Source: Spirochaetales bacterium (GTDB lineage Bacteria; Spirochaetota; Spirochaetia; DSM-27196; PWMO01). From it: a stretch of 6,856 nucleotides of DNA. The notes under the pieces were generated by a model. It saw only the letters and a program-made list of their open reading frames with translations. It did no database searches and was not told the origin of the DNA. Position 1 is the stretch's first letter, and the number at the start of each line of letters is the position of its first letter. The DNA is taken from the NCBI GenBank assembly GCA_007123465.1, contig SKLB01000030.1:1-6856 (forward strand), read 5' to 3'. This document shows, one piece after another, positions 1-5,352 of the stretch. Position numbers and translations under genes: made by a program.

Positions 1-86
1 AGTTGTTTCAGGAATTGCTCCTGCAGCTGCTCCTGAAGGATCTGTTGTTGCGGCTTCTGCGCTTCCTGCGCCTCTCTCTCTTCCAT
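1..86 (-). CDS. Unidentified Gln/Glu-rich protein, N-terminal fragment
   Basis: An ATG at 86-84 opens one base after the cmk stop codon (TAA at 88-90) and the frame stays open to the window edge, giving 28 codons. The peptide begins MEEREAQEAQKPQQQ. Ten of its 28 residues are glutamine and six are glutamate, with no hydrophobic stretch, so there is no signal peptide or membrane anchor at this end. The composition suggests a helical or coiled-coil start. The ribosome site is weak: GGGAG lies about 15 bases upstream, inside the end of cmk. The one-base gap argues for coupled translation as the next gene of the recA operon. I do not recognise the protein, and 28 residues are too few to infer a function. 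The ATG itself could be wrong, but the open frame and tight spacing make a real gene likely. Confidence 0.55.
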   Translation of the reverse strand, partial: MEEREAQEAQKPQQQILQEQLQEQFLKQ

Positions 87-87
87 A

Positions 88-747
88 TTAACTCTGTAGC
101 TCCCGGTATTTTGACGTATTTTGGATGGTAGCTATAACTCTGTCACAAACTTCGTCTATGGTCAAGTGCGAAGTATCCAAATATATCGCATCGTCAGCCT
201 GCTTCAAGGAACCGGCGGTTTTTTCGCGGTCCGCTTCGTCGCGGGCACTGATGCGTTCAGCGATCTGTTGCAGCGACAAGTCACCTTCCTGCTGTTGCCA
301 GCGCCGCTGCGCGCGGGTATCTACCGATGCGTCGAGGTAGATCTTCACGTCGGCATCGGGAAACACTACCGTGGTGATGTCGCGTCCCTCTACCACAACG
401 TTGCGCCGTTGAGCGATCTGGTGCAACCGGCGGTTGACCATTTCGCGCACCGCCGCGATGGCCGAATGCCGGGCAACGTACTGGTCCACCGCTGCGCTGT
501 GCAGCTCCTGGTCGCGCTGCCGCCGGTCAATCAGAAGTCGGCCGCCGTTGTACTCGATGTCCAATGATTGCGCCACCGCCGCGATCTCATCGGCGTCGCT
601 GTCCTGCAACCCCTGTTGCAGCGCCTTCCAGGTGACCGCGCGGTAGATTGCACCGGAGTTGAGATAGACAAACCCGAGTACCTCAGCGCAGCGCGCCGCA
701 ACGCTGCTCTTACCGGCGCCCGCGGGGCCGTCAATAGCTACCACCAT
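88..747 (-). CDS. cmk: Cytidylate kinase (CMP/dCMP kinase)
   Basis: This cytosolic enzyme phosphorylates CMP and dCMP to CDP and dCDP with ATP, recycling pyrimidine nucleotides for RNA, DNA and lipid synthesis. At 219 residues it has the usual length. The P-loop GPAGAGKS is at residues 7-14, the NMP-binding motif LNSGAIYR at 29-36, and the GRD motif (GRDITTVVFPDA) at 121-132. The C-terminal lid and base-binding segment contains ARDEAD near 168-173 and ends with IYLDTSHLTIDEV. The start is fixed by a TGATG junction: its ATG shares one base with the stop of the pseudouridine synthase gene, and AGGGGG lies a few bases upstream. Compared with E. coli Cmk as I recall it, S101 aligns with Ala92, R188 with Lys176, and D35 with Asn30. 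R110, D132, R181 and D185 are kept. Family assignment is secure; the substrate preference could be altered. Confidence 0.96.
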   Translation of the reverse strand: MVVAIDGPAGAGKSSVAARCAEVLGFVYLNSGAIYRAVTWKALQQGLQDSDADEIAAVAQSLDIEYNGGRLLIDRRQRDQELHSAAVDQYVARHSAIAAVREMVNRRLHQIAQRRNVVVEGRDITTVVFPDADVKIYLDASVDTRAQRRWQQQEGDLSLQQIAERISARDEADREKTAGSLKQADDAIYLDTSHLTIDEVCDRVIATIQNTSKYRELQS

Positions 748-1499
748 CAGCGCCCCCTGCCCGCTCGGTTGACAAACCAGGCAATCTCTTCATCGCTGAG
801 ATGGCGATACTCGCCGGACCCGATCCCCTTGATGCGCACCGGTCCTATCCTGACACGATGGATGCGCTTGACTCCAATCCTCCAGTGCTGGAAGACCCGC
901 CGAATTTCGCGGTTCTTACCCTCGTGCAGCACCAGGTTGACGCGAAATCGATTCTTGATACTGTACGATTCGATTGAATAGGTCTCTGATTCAACGGTCA
1001 CGCCACGCTTGAATTGATCGAGCAGCTCGGCAGGAATCTCGCGCTTGGTCTCAACGATATACTCTTTCTCTACGTTTGACTTCGGATGCATCGCAGCCTG
1101 GGCAAACTCGCCGTCGTTAGTGACCAGTATCAGACCACTGGACAGAAAGTCCAGGCGCCCGACGGTGAACAGGCGAAACGGGAAATCATTCTTGAGCAAC
1201 TCCAGCGCGGTAGGCCGGCCTTCAGGGTCACTGCTCGTCGAGAGATACTTCCTGGGCTTGTTCATGGCCAGATAGACCATCTTACGCGTGGGGTAGACTC
1301 GTTTGCCGTCAAACATGACGATGTCATCCTCGGCCACCAGAGTCCCTTGAGTGCGAATCGTAGTTCCGTTGACCATAACCCGGCCCTGGTCGATCAGCTT
1401 CTCGGCGTTGCGCCGTGAGGCCACGCCGCAGCGTGCCAGAAAGACGTGCAGCCGCAGCGGATAGTCAGGGTGTTTGACCCGTGTGCGTTCTTCAGCCAT
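747..1499 (-). CDS. rluB: rRNA pseudouridine synthase, RluB/RsuA family
   Basis: The protein converts a specific uridine in rRNA to pseudouridine. Family members modify either 23S rRNA (RluB, RluE, RluF) or 16S rRNA (RsuA), and the sequence alone does not settle the target; RluB is the usual non-enteric assignment. An S4 RNA-binding domain occupies about residues 15-65 (LHVFLARCGVASRRNAEKLI). The catalytic domain carries GRLD at 114-117 with the presumed nucleophile Asp117, followed by the family signature SSGLILVTNDG. The late motif EGKNREIRRVF is at 193-203. At 250 residues it lacks the long C-terminal tail of E. coli RluB. I chose the ATG at 1499, which begins MAEERT and overlaps the scpB stop by 8 bp. 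A longer version from TTG at 1550 would add 17 residues read from scpB sequence. GAGGAG lies upstream but about 13 bases from the ATG and within a possible hairpin. Confidence 0.93.
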   Translation of the reverse strand: MAEERTRVKHPDYPLRLHVFLARCGVASRRNAEKLIDQGRVMVNGTTIRTQGTLVAEDDIVMFDGKRVYPTRKMVYLAMNKPRKYLSTSSDPEGRPTALELLKNDFPFRLFTVGRLDFLSSGLILVTNDGEFAQAAMHPKSNVEKEYIVETKREIPAELLDQFKRGVTVESETYSIESYSIKNRFRVNLVLHEGKNREIRRVFQHWRIGVKRIHRVRIGPVRIKGIGSGEYRHLSDEEIAWFVNRAGRGR

Positions 1500-2031
1500 C
1501 GAGGGTAAACCGCTCCTCGTCGATCTGGTCCAGCTTGGGCAGATCGGCAATACTGTTGAGCCGAAACAGCTGCAGGAAGCGGCGCGTGGTACCGTACTGA
1601 ACCGGTTTGCCGGGCGCGTCCTTCTTTCCGACCTCTTTGATCAGTTCCCGGATCAGCAGCAAGCGTATCATCCCGTCTGCCGATACCCCGCGCAAGCTTT
1701 CTATCTCAGCGCGCGTGATCGGCTGTGAATAGGCAACGATCGACAGTGTCTCCATCGCCGCGCGCGACAGGCGATTCTCGTTGCGCTTGCCGTAGCGCTC
1801 TTTCAGCTGTTCCCACAACTCGCGCTTTGGCACCAGGCTGACCGCCTCCCCAACCCGCGACAGCTCCAATCCAAACCGCGTCTCCCGGCGCACCTGCTCC
1901 ATCTGCTGCAGACATTGACGCACAACCTCCAGCGGAAGTCCGGCGATGCGCGCCAGGGCGCGCTCTTCGAGCGCCTCGGTTTCCAGGAAGAGGATCGATT
2001 CCAGCAGCGCCTGTTCCTGCTCAAGCGGCAT
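1492..2031 (-). CDS. scpB: Segregation and condensation protein B
   Basis: ScpB is the winged-helix partner of the SMC-ScpA condensin complex, which compacts and separates newly replicated chromosomes. It dimerises and binds the central part of ScpA. The 179-residue product has the expected two winged-helix regions. The N-terminal half starts EQEQALLESILFLETEAL. The second half contains the most conserved stretch of the family, RLSRAAMETLSIVAYSQPIT at about 111-130. It is followed by EIESLRGVSADGMIRLLLIRELI as separate short blocks, and then VQYGTTRRFLQLFRL. The ATG at 2031 is preferred because AGGAG sits 5 bases upstream. The frame extends to a TTG at 2061, but that codon has no ribosome site. 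The gene overlaps scpA by 11 bp and the pseudouridine synthase gene by 8 bp. The adjacent scpA supports the call strongly. Confidence 0.95.
   Translation of the reverse strand: MPLEQEQALLESILFLETEALEERALARIAGLPLEVVRQCLQQMEQVRRETRFGLELSRVGEAVSLVPKRELWEQLKERYGKRNENRLSRAAMETLSIVAYSQPITRAEIESLRGVSADGMIRLLLIRELIKEVGKKDAPGKPVQYGTTRRFLQLFRLNSIADLPKLDQIDEERFTLDG
1500..1519 (-). promoter_or_regulatory. Possible hairpin covering the rluB ribosome site
   Basis: CGAGG at 1500-1504 and CCTCG at 1515-1519 are exact inverted repeats flanking a 10-base loop. On the mRNA this is a 5-bp stem ending directly at the ATG at 1499, and its 5' arm contains most of the only plausible Shine-Dalgarno (GAGGAG). Ribosomes finishing scpB would unfold it, so it could make rluB translation depend on scpB translation. 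The stem is short and may be chance, since the sequence also encodes the ScpB C-terminus. Confidence 0.35.
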
Positions 2032-2758
2032 TCTCTCTCCTGCGGATGCGGATATCACCAAACATCCGGTTCTGTTCTATGTTTATTCGCCGTGACTTGA
2101 CCGACTCCAGAATCGCCAGGAATGCGCAGACCACTTCCATGATCGAACCCGGCTTCACAATCAGATCGGTAAACAGGCAGTCACTGCGCGTTTCCAGCAG
2201 TTCCTCCAGCAGGCTGAGCTTCTCGTTGACGGAGACCTCTTCGTACAGGTCCAGCAGACGATCCGAAGAAACGTTGGAAATAATGGTGGAAAAGGTCCGC
2301 AACAGCTCCCAGACATCGATCGTTTCCCAGAGCTCATCGCTATCCTCAAACGGCAGCGCTTCCTGCTTTCTGCGACGTTCCAGTAACCACTCGGATTCCT
2401 GCTCCTTATCGGTCATCATGTCGGTTATTATCTTGTACTTCTGATATTCAATCAGCCGCTCCACCAGTTCCTTGCGCGGGTCTTCAATCTCATCATCGAG
2501 GTCTATCTCAACCGGCAGCAGCATCCGTGACTTGATGTACAGCAGCGTAGCGGCCATCACGTAGAACTCGGTGATGTGCTCCAGCTCTACTTTGGCTGCG
2601 TAATCGAGGAACTGCAGATACTGCTCGGTGATCTGCGAGATCGGAATATCATAGATGTTGATTTCAGAGCGCTTAATCAGAAATAGCAGCAGGTCCATGG
2701 GGCCTTCAAAATCCTGAAGGCGTACATGATGTGCCTGTGACGTTTCTTCCACCGTCAT
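2021..2758 (-). CDS. scpA: Segregation and condensation protein A (kleisin)
   Basis: ScpA is the kleisin subunit that bridges the heads of an SMC dimer and recruits ScpB, acting on the nucleoid. The 245-residue protein has the standard N-terminal SMC-neck-binding region, with FEGPMDLLLFLIKRSEINIY at 18-37 and then ISQITEQYLQFLDY. A helical block (EFYVMAATLLYIKSRMLLP) follows. The middle is acidic and variable (residues about 85-175), which is normal for ScpB-binding linkers. The C-terminal winged helix ends with the SIMEVVCAFLAILESVK block, which contacts the SMC head. The ATG at 2758 overlaps the folK stop as ATGA, and AAAGGA lies about 9 bases upstream. No smc gene is in this window, so the partner must be encoded elsewhere. 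Length and motifs match the family with no sign of truncation. Confidence 0.96.
   Translation of the reverse strand: MTVEETSQAHHVRLQDFEGPMDLLLFLIKRSEINIYDIPISQITEQYLQFLDYAAKVELEHITEFYVMAATLLYIKSRMLLPVEIDLDDEIEDPRKELVERLIEYQKYKIITDMMTDKEQESEWLLERRRKQEALPFEDSDELWETIDVWELLRTFSTIISNVSSDRLLDLYEEVSVNEKLSLLEELLETRSDCLFTDLIVKPGSIMEVVCAFLAILESVKSRRINIEQNRMFGDIRIRRRENAA
2037..2041 (-). promoter_or_regulatory. Ribosome binding site deciding the scpB start
   Basis: On the minus strand the sequence reads AGGAG-AGAGA-ATG, so a strong Shine-Dalgarno match sits 5 bases before the ATG at 2031, inside the last codons of scpA. The upstream TTG alternative at 2061 has no such element. This is the main reason for the shorter scpB start. 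Confidence 0.75.
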
Positions 2759-3336
2759 GTGTGTTGTTCCTTTGATCGAGCCCGATTATACGGGTTTGCA
2801 CGGTAACAGTAAACACCTTGCTCGGGTAACCGCCGCAGAAGCTCGGCCAGCGGTGTACCGTCTCGCGGGTCGCGCGCCGACGGTGCGATCTCCAGCAACG
2901 GCTGCAGTACAAAACGCCGTTCGTGCAGCCGCGGATGAGGAATCTGCAGCGTATCGGTGTCGACCACACGATCGCCGTAGAGCAGGATATCGATATCCAG
3001 CGGTCGCGGGCCATTGACCTGAGCGGGATCGCGCCGGCGTCCGGCGTCAGCCTCGATCACCGCAGTGCGGCGCAGAAGAGCCCGCGGCTCGAGAACGCTA
3101 CAGCCGGCCACAACCAGATTGAGGAAGCGCGGTTGATCGCTGACGTACATCGGTTCGCTCTCGTAGACCGAGGAAACCGTTAGTCTGTCGAGTATCCCGC
3201 GCAGCCGGGCGACCGCGCTGTCCAGCTGTTCCAGCCGGTTCCCAATATTTGATCCCAGACCCAGAACAACCTGCTGAGCCGGCTCAGAACAACTCGTCCT
3301 CTGCTCCTTCAGGACCTTCAGGTCCTTCTTGCCCAC
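2755..3336 (-). CDS. folK: HPPK, 6-hydroxymethyl-dihydropterin pyrophosphokinase
   Basis: FolK transfers pyrophosphate from ATP to 6-hydroxymethyl-7,8-dihydropterin, the step before dihydropteroate synthase in folate synthesis. The N-terminal signature LGLGSNIGNR is at 25-34. The substrate and metal signature GPRPLDIDILLYG is at 109-121; Asp114 and Asp116 correspond to the magnesium-binding pair. The family block HPRLHERRFVLQPLLEIAP is at 134-152. Homologues start only a few residues before the GLGSN motif. Here the only standard start codon ahead of it is GTG at 3336, which gives an extension of about 20 residues coded inside the recA tail and no clear ribosome site. No ATG, GTG or TTG lies in frame between 3336 and the motif. 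Translation is therefore probably coupled to recA (53-bp overlap), or a non-standard start is used. The stop overlaps the scpA start as ATGA. Function is secure; the exact start is uncertain. Confidence 0.92.
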   Translation of the reverse strand: MGKKDLKVLKEQRTSCSEPAQQVVLGLGSNIGNRLEQLDSAVARLRGILDRLTVSSVYESEPMYVSDQPRFLNLVVAGCSVLEPRALLRRTAVIEADAGRRRDPAQVNGPRPLDIDILLYGDRVVDTDTLQIPHPRLHERRFVLQPLLEIAPSARDPRDGTPLAELLRRLPEQGVYCYRANPYNRARSKEQHT

Positions 3337-4495
3337 TGCTGCTGCGCGCGGCCGGTTTAGCCGCGGCAGCTGCTTCGGCCTCGATTATCGCCTCCGGCCC
3401 CGCGGCGCTCCTGGCCGGGCGGGCATCGGCTTCATCGGCCTGTACCTCGGGGTTTTCACGACGTTTCAGCGGCGGAAACATAACCGGACGCAGCCGCGCT
3501 TCCAGATCCGCGGCAAGGTCTGCATTGGACTCCAGAAAAGTCTTGGCGTTCTCACGCCCCTGGCCGATGCGCTCCTCACCCATCGAATACCAGCTGCCGC
3601 TCTTCTGCACCATGTCGTACTTCAGCGCCGCGTCGAGCAGACTCCCCGACCACGAGATCCCCTTACCGAACATGATCTCCAGCTCCGCCTTGCGAAACGG
3701 TGATGCAACCTTGTTCTTGACTACTTTGACGCGAACCTTGTTGCCAATTGCGTCGTCACTACCCTTGGTGATTGTCTCGATGCGCCGCACTTCGAGGCGC
3801 ACCGAGGAATAGAACTTCAACGCTTTTCCACCGGTAGTGGTCTCGGGATTGCCGAACATTACCCCGATCTTCATGCGAATCTGGTTGATGAAGATCAGGC
3901 AGGTGCCGGACTTGGAGATCGTCCCGGTGAGTTTGCGCAACGCCTGGCTCATCAGCCGCGCCTGAAGCCCCATGTGCGAATCGCCCATGTCGCCTTCGAT
4001 CTCGGCCTGCGGCGTCAGCGCCGCAACCGAGTCTACAACGATGATGTCCACCGCACCGGAGCGCACCAGCGACTCGGCGATCTCCAGCGCCTGCTCTCCG
4101 TTGTCGGGCTGCGAGACCCACAGTTCGTCGATGTTGACCCCCAGGTTACCGGCGTACACCGGATCGAGAGCGTGCTCGGCATCGATGAACGCCGCAATAC
4201 CCTTCTTCTTCTGTGATTCTGCGATCGCGTGCAGCGCGAGGGTGGTCTTGCCCGAAGACTCGGGGCCGTAGATCTCGATCACGCGGCCCTTGGGATAGCC
4301 ACCGAGACCGAGGGCCTCATCGAGCAGGATTGACCCCGACGGAATTGTTTCGATATTCTTGACCTCGGCGCCCACACCGAGCTTCATCAGCGATCCTTTA
4401 CCAAACTGCTTTTCGATCTGCAGCTTGGCAGCCTCAATAGCGCGACCCTTCTCTTCAGAGTTCTCGATTGCCGCCGACGACTCTTTCTTAGCCAT
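3284..4495 (-). CDS. recA: Recombinase RecA with extended C-terminal tail
   Basis: RecA forms ATP-dependent filaments on single-stranded DNA, performs homologous strand exchange and triggers LexA self-cleavage. All core motifs are present: Walker A GPESSGKTT at 77-85, the catalytic glutamate in FIDAEHAL (Glu107), Walker B IIVVDS at 151-156, and the L2 DNA-binding loop region FINQIRMKIGVMFGNPETTT at 202-221. The C-terminal domain includes GSWYSMGEERIGQGRENAK near 300-318. The protein is 403 residues against 353 in E. coli. The excess is a low-complexity tail from about residue 345, rich in Ala, Pro, Glu and Gly, containing GPEGPEG and ending AEDELF. Acidic tails modulate DNA binding in other RecA proteins. 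The ATG at 4495 follows AAGGGGAAGG. It is the first gene of the operon, about 65 bases from a strong promoter. Confidence 0.98.
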   Translation of the reverse strand: MAKKESSAAIENSEEKGRAIEAAKLQIEKQFGKGSLMKLGVGAEVKNIETIPSGSILLDEALGLGGYPKGRVIEIYGPESSGKTTLALHAIAESQKKKGIAAFIDAEHALDPVYAGNLGVNIDELWVSQPDNGEQALEIAESLVRSGAVDIIVVDSVAALTPQAEIEGDMGDSHMGLQARLMSQALRKLTGTISKSGTCLIFINQIRMKIGVMFGNPETTTGGKALKFYSSVRLEVRRIETITKGSDDAIGNKVRVKVVKNKVASPFRKAELEIMFGKGISWSGSLLDAALKYDMVQKSGSWYSMGEERIGQGRENAKTFLESNADLAADLEARLRPVMFPPLKRRENPEVQADEADARPARSAAGPEAIIEAEAAAAAKPAARSSSGQEGPEGPEGAEDELF

Positions 4496-4567
4496 ACCTT
4501 CCCCTTTTGCTGGACAGTCTCTGCAGGGTTAACACTTCCGAAAATGGTCCCGCGATTGCCTTCTGGC

Positions 4568-4596
4568 ATATTATCCCTGCACAATTTGCCGGTCAA
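4568..4596 (-). promoter_or_regulatory. Sigma-70-type promoter of the recA operon
   Basis: On the minus strand a -35 box TTGACC (4596-4591) is followed by a 17-bp spacer (4590-4574) and a -10 box TAATAT (4573-4568). Five of six bases match the consensus in each box and the spacing is optimal. Transcription would begin near 4561, leaving a leader of about 65 bases before the recA ATG at 4495. No other comparably good promoter is visible in this intergenic region. Confidence 0.75.
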
Positions 4597-4597
4597 T
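4585..4597. promoter_or_regulatory. Candidate SOS (LexA-like) operator over the recA -35 box
   Basis: The plus strand reads TTTG-CCGGT-CAAT, a near-perfect inverted repeat (TTG-N5-CAA symmetric, outer pair T/T). It covers the whole -35 box of the recA promoter, where a bound repressor would block polymerase. From memory, the LexA site reported for Leptospira recA is TTTG-N5-CAAA, which differs at one position. I see no E. coli-type (CTG-N10-CAG) or Bacillus-type (GAAC-N4-GTTC) box here. The match is short and depends on the organism being a spirochaete. Confidence 0.42.
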
Positions 4598-4641
4598 AGC
4601 CGTCTGGATACCGATAATAGACTACAGGAGAGGCAGACCGC

Positions 4642-5325
4642 GTGAGATGCATCGACAGCCTGCCGGGCAGAGCCCACAAGAGCATTCTTCTGATCGCGTT
4701 GAGCGTCACAACCGCGCTCTGGATAGCGCCGCTGGAAGCTTCGCCGCTGCGGCAACTCGGCCGCTCGGTGAACGATGAAGCCCTGATTGCCGCCCTTGCC
4801 GATGCACCCCTGGCGGATGCGTTTGAAATTCTCCATGCCGCCGCGGAACGTCCGGATGAACGGCCCGAACTGCTGCGAGCGCTTGTCAACGGGCTGCCGT
4901 CGCACCGCCGCTGGGTGAGCCATATGCTGGCCGCTCACTACCTGGAGCGTGCCATGCTGGGTCCCGACGGCTCACCTCGCGCTGAACAGGTTCCGGCACT
5001 CAGTCTGGAGCTCCTGGCTCGGGAATACCACCACATCGAGGATTCCACCCTTCAGACGGTCTTCTTCCGGCTCTGTACGGCGTACCAATGGCCACCACCA
5101 AACACGGTTCTGATGCACGCCGCCAATCAGCTGCTGGAGCGCACACAGCGATCCGCCGGCAAGCTGGATGCACCGTGGCGCAGGCTTGCGCGCGATTACT
5201 TTCAGGCGGCAGCGCTGCGGCCCGATCCTGCGCTTGCGCGACTGATCGATGAGATCCGCCGCGCCTTACGCGATCGGGAACTGGTGCTGCTGGCGCGCGC
5301 ATCAGCCGCCGCCATGTTTGACTGA
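4642..5325 (+). CDS. Unknown protein with signal peptide, probably exported
   Basis: I do not recognise this 227-residue protein. The start is GTG at 4642 with AGGAGAGG ending 8 bases upstream (4626-4633), and an in-frame stop (TAG at 4618) lies just before. The N-terminus looks like a signal peptide: a basic segment to about residue 13 (RAHK), a hydrophobic core at about 14-30 (SILLIALSVTTALWIAP), and a plausible cleavage after LEA at residue 33. There is no lipobox cysteine and no later membrane segment. The mature part is rich in Ala, Leu, Arg and Glu and looks entirely helical. Segments such as EALIAALADAPLADAFEILH and LARLIDEIRRALRD resemble helical-repeat proteins, but I cannot define a repeat unit. 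It is divergent from recA and runs into the PRPP synthase gene 27 bases downstream. It is probably periplasmic. No function can be assigned. Confidence 0.75.
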   Translation: MRCIDSLPGRAHKSILLIALSVTTALWIAPLEASPLRQLGRSVNDEALIAALADAPLADAFEILHAAAERPDERPELLRALVNGLPSHRRWVSHMLAAHYLERAMLGPDGSPRAEQVPALSLELLAREYHHIEDSTLQTVFFRLCTAYQWPPPNTVLMHAANQLLERTQRSAGKLDAPWRRLARDYFQAAALRPDPALARLIDEIRRALRDRELVLLARASAAAMFD

Positions 5326-5346
5326 ACCGCTGCTGCGTGCTATATA
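5318..5346 (+). promoter_or_regulatory. Probable promoter of the PRPP synthase gene
   Basis: TTGACT (5318-5323) and TATATA (5341-5346) are separated by exactly 17 bp. A TG lies one base before the -10 (5338-5339), giving an extended -10. The -35 overlaps the last codons and TGA stop of the preceding gene. Transcription would begin near 5352-5354, which is the A of the ATG at 5353, or within a base of it. The alternative -10 TATAGT (5343-5348) with a 19-bp spacer shifts the start only about two bases. Confidence 0.6.
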
Positions 5347-5352
5347 GTGCCT

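Noticed and set aside
121..567. Plus-strand open frame of 148 codons opposite cmk
   Set aside because: It is antisense to a clear cmk gene with intact motifs. The peptide resembles no family and the frame is an expected by-product of GC-biased codons.
1500..1550. Longer rluB start at TTG 1550
   Set aside because: The added 17 residues are read from scpB sequence, are not part of the S4 domain family, and have no ribosome site. ATG at 1499 fits the family start.
2032..2061. Longer scpB start at TTG 2061
   Set aside because: No Shine-Dalgarno precedes it, whereas ATG at 2031 has AGGAG at ideal spacing and fits the usual ScpB N-terminus.
3249..3812. Plus-strand open frame of 187 codons opposite recA
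   Set aside because: Its Ser/Ala-rich translation mirrors the low-complexity RecA tail. There is no ribosome site, and recA is certain on the other strand.
4585..4620. Plus-strand promoter for the unknown exported protein (-10-like GATAAT at 4613-4618)
   Set aside because: No -35 box of reasonable quality lies 16-18 bp upstream (TTTGCC is 22 bp away), and the transcript start would abut the ribosome site. Possible but not supported.
4496..4641. E. coli-type or Bacillus-type SOS box upstream of recA
   Set aside because: I looked for CTG-N10-CAG and GAAC-N4-GTTC patterns on both strands and found none near the promoter.
4387..4938. Minus-strand frame of 183 codons crossing the recA start and promoter
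   Set aside because: It spans the recA promoter, the Shine-Dalgarno and the unrelated plus-strand gene, and its composition is shadow-like. The ATG next to the -10 box lies upstream of the predicted transcription start, so it is not a leader peptide either.
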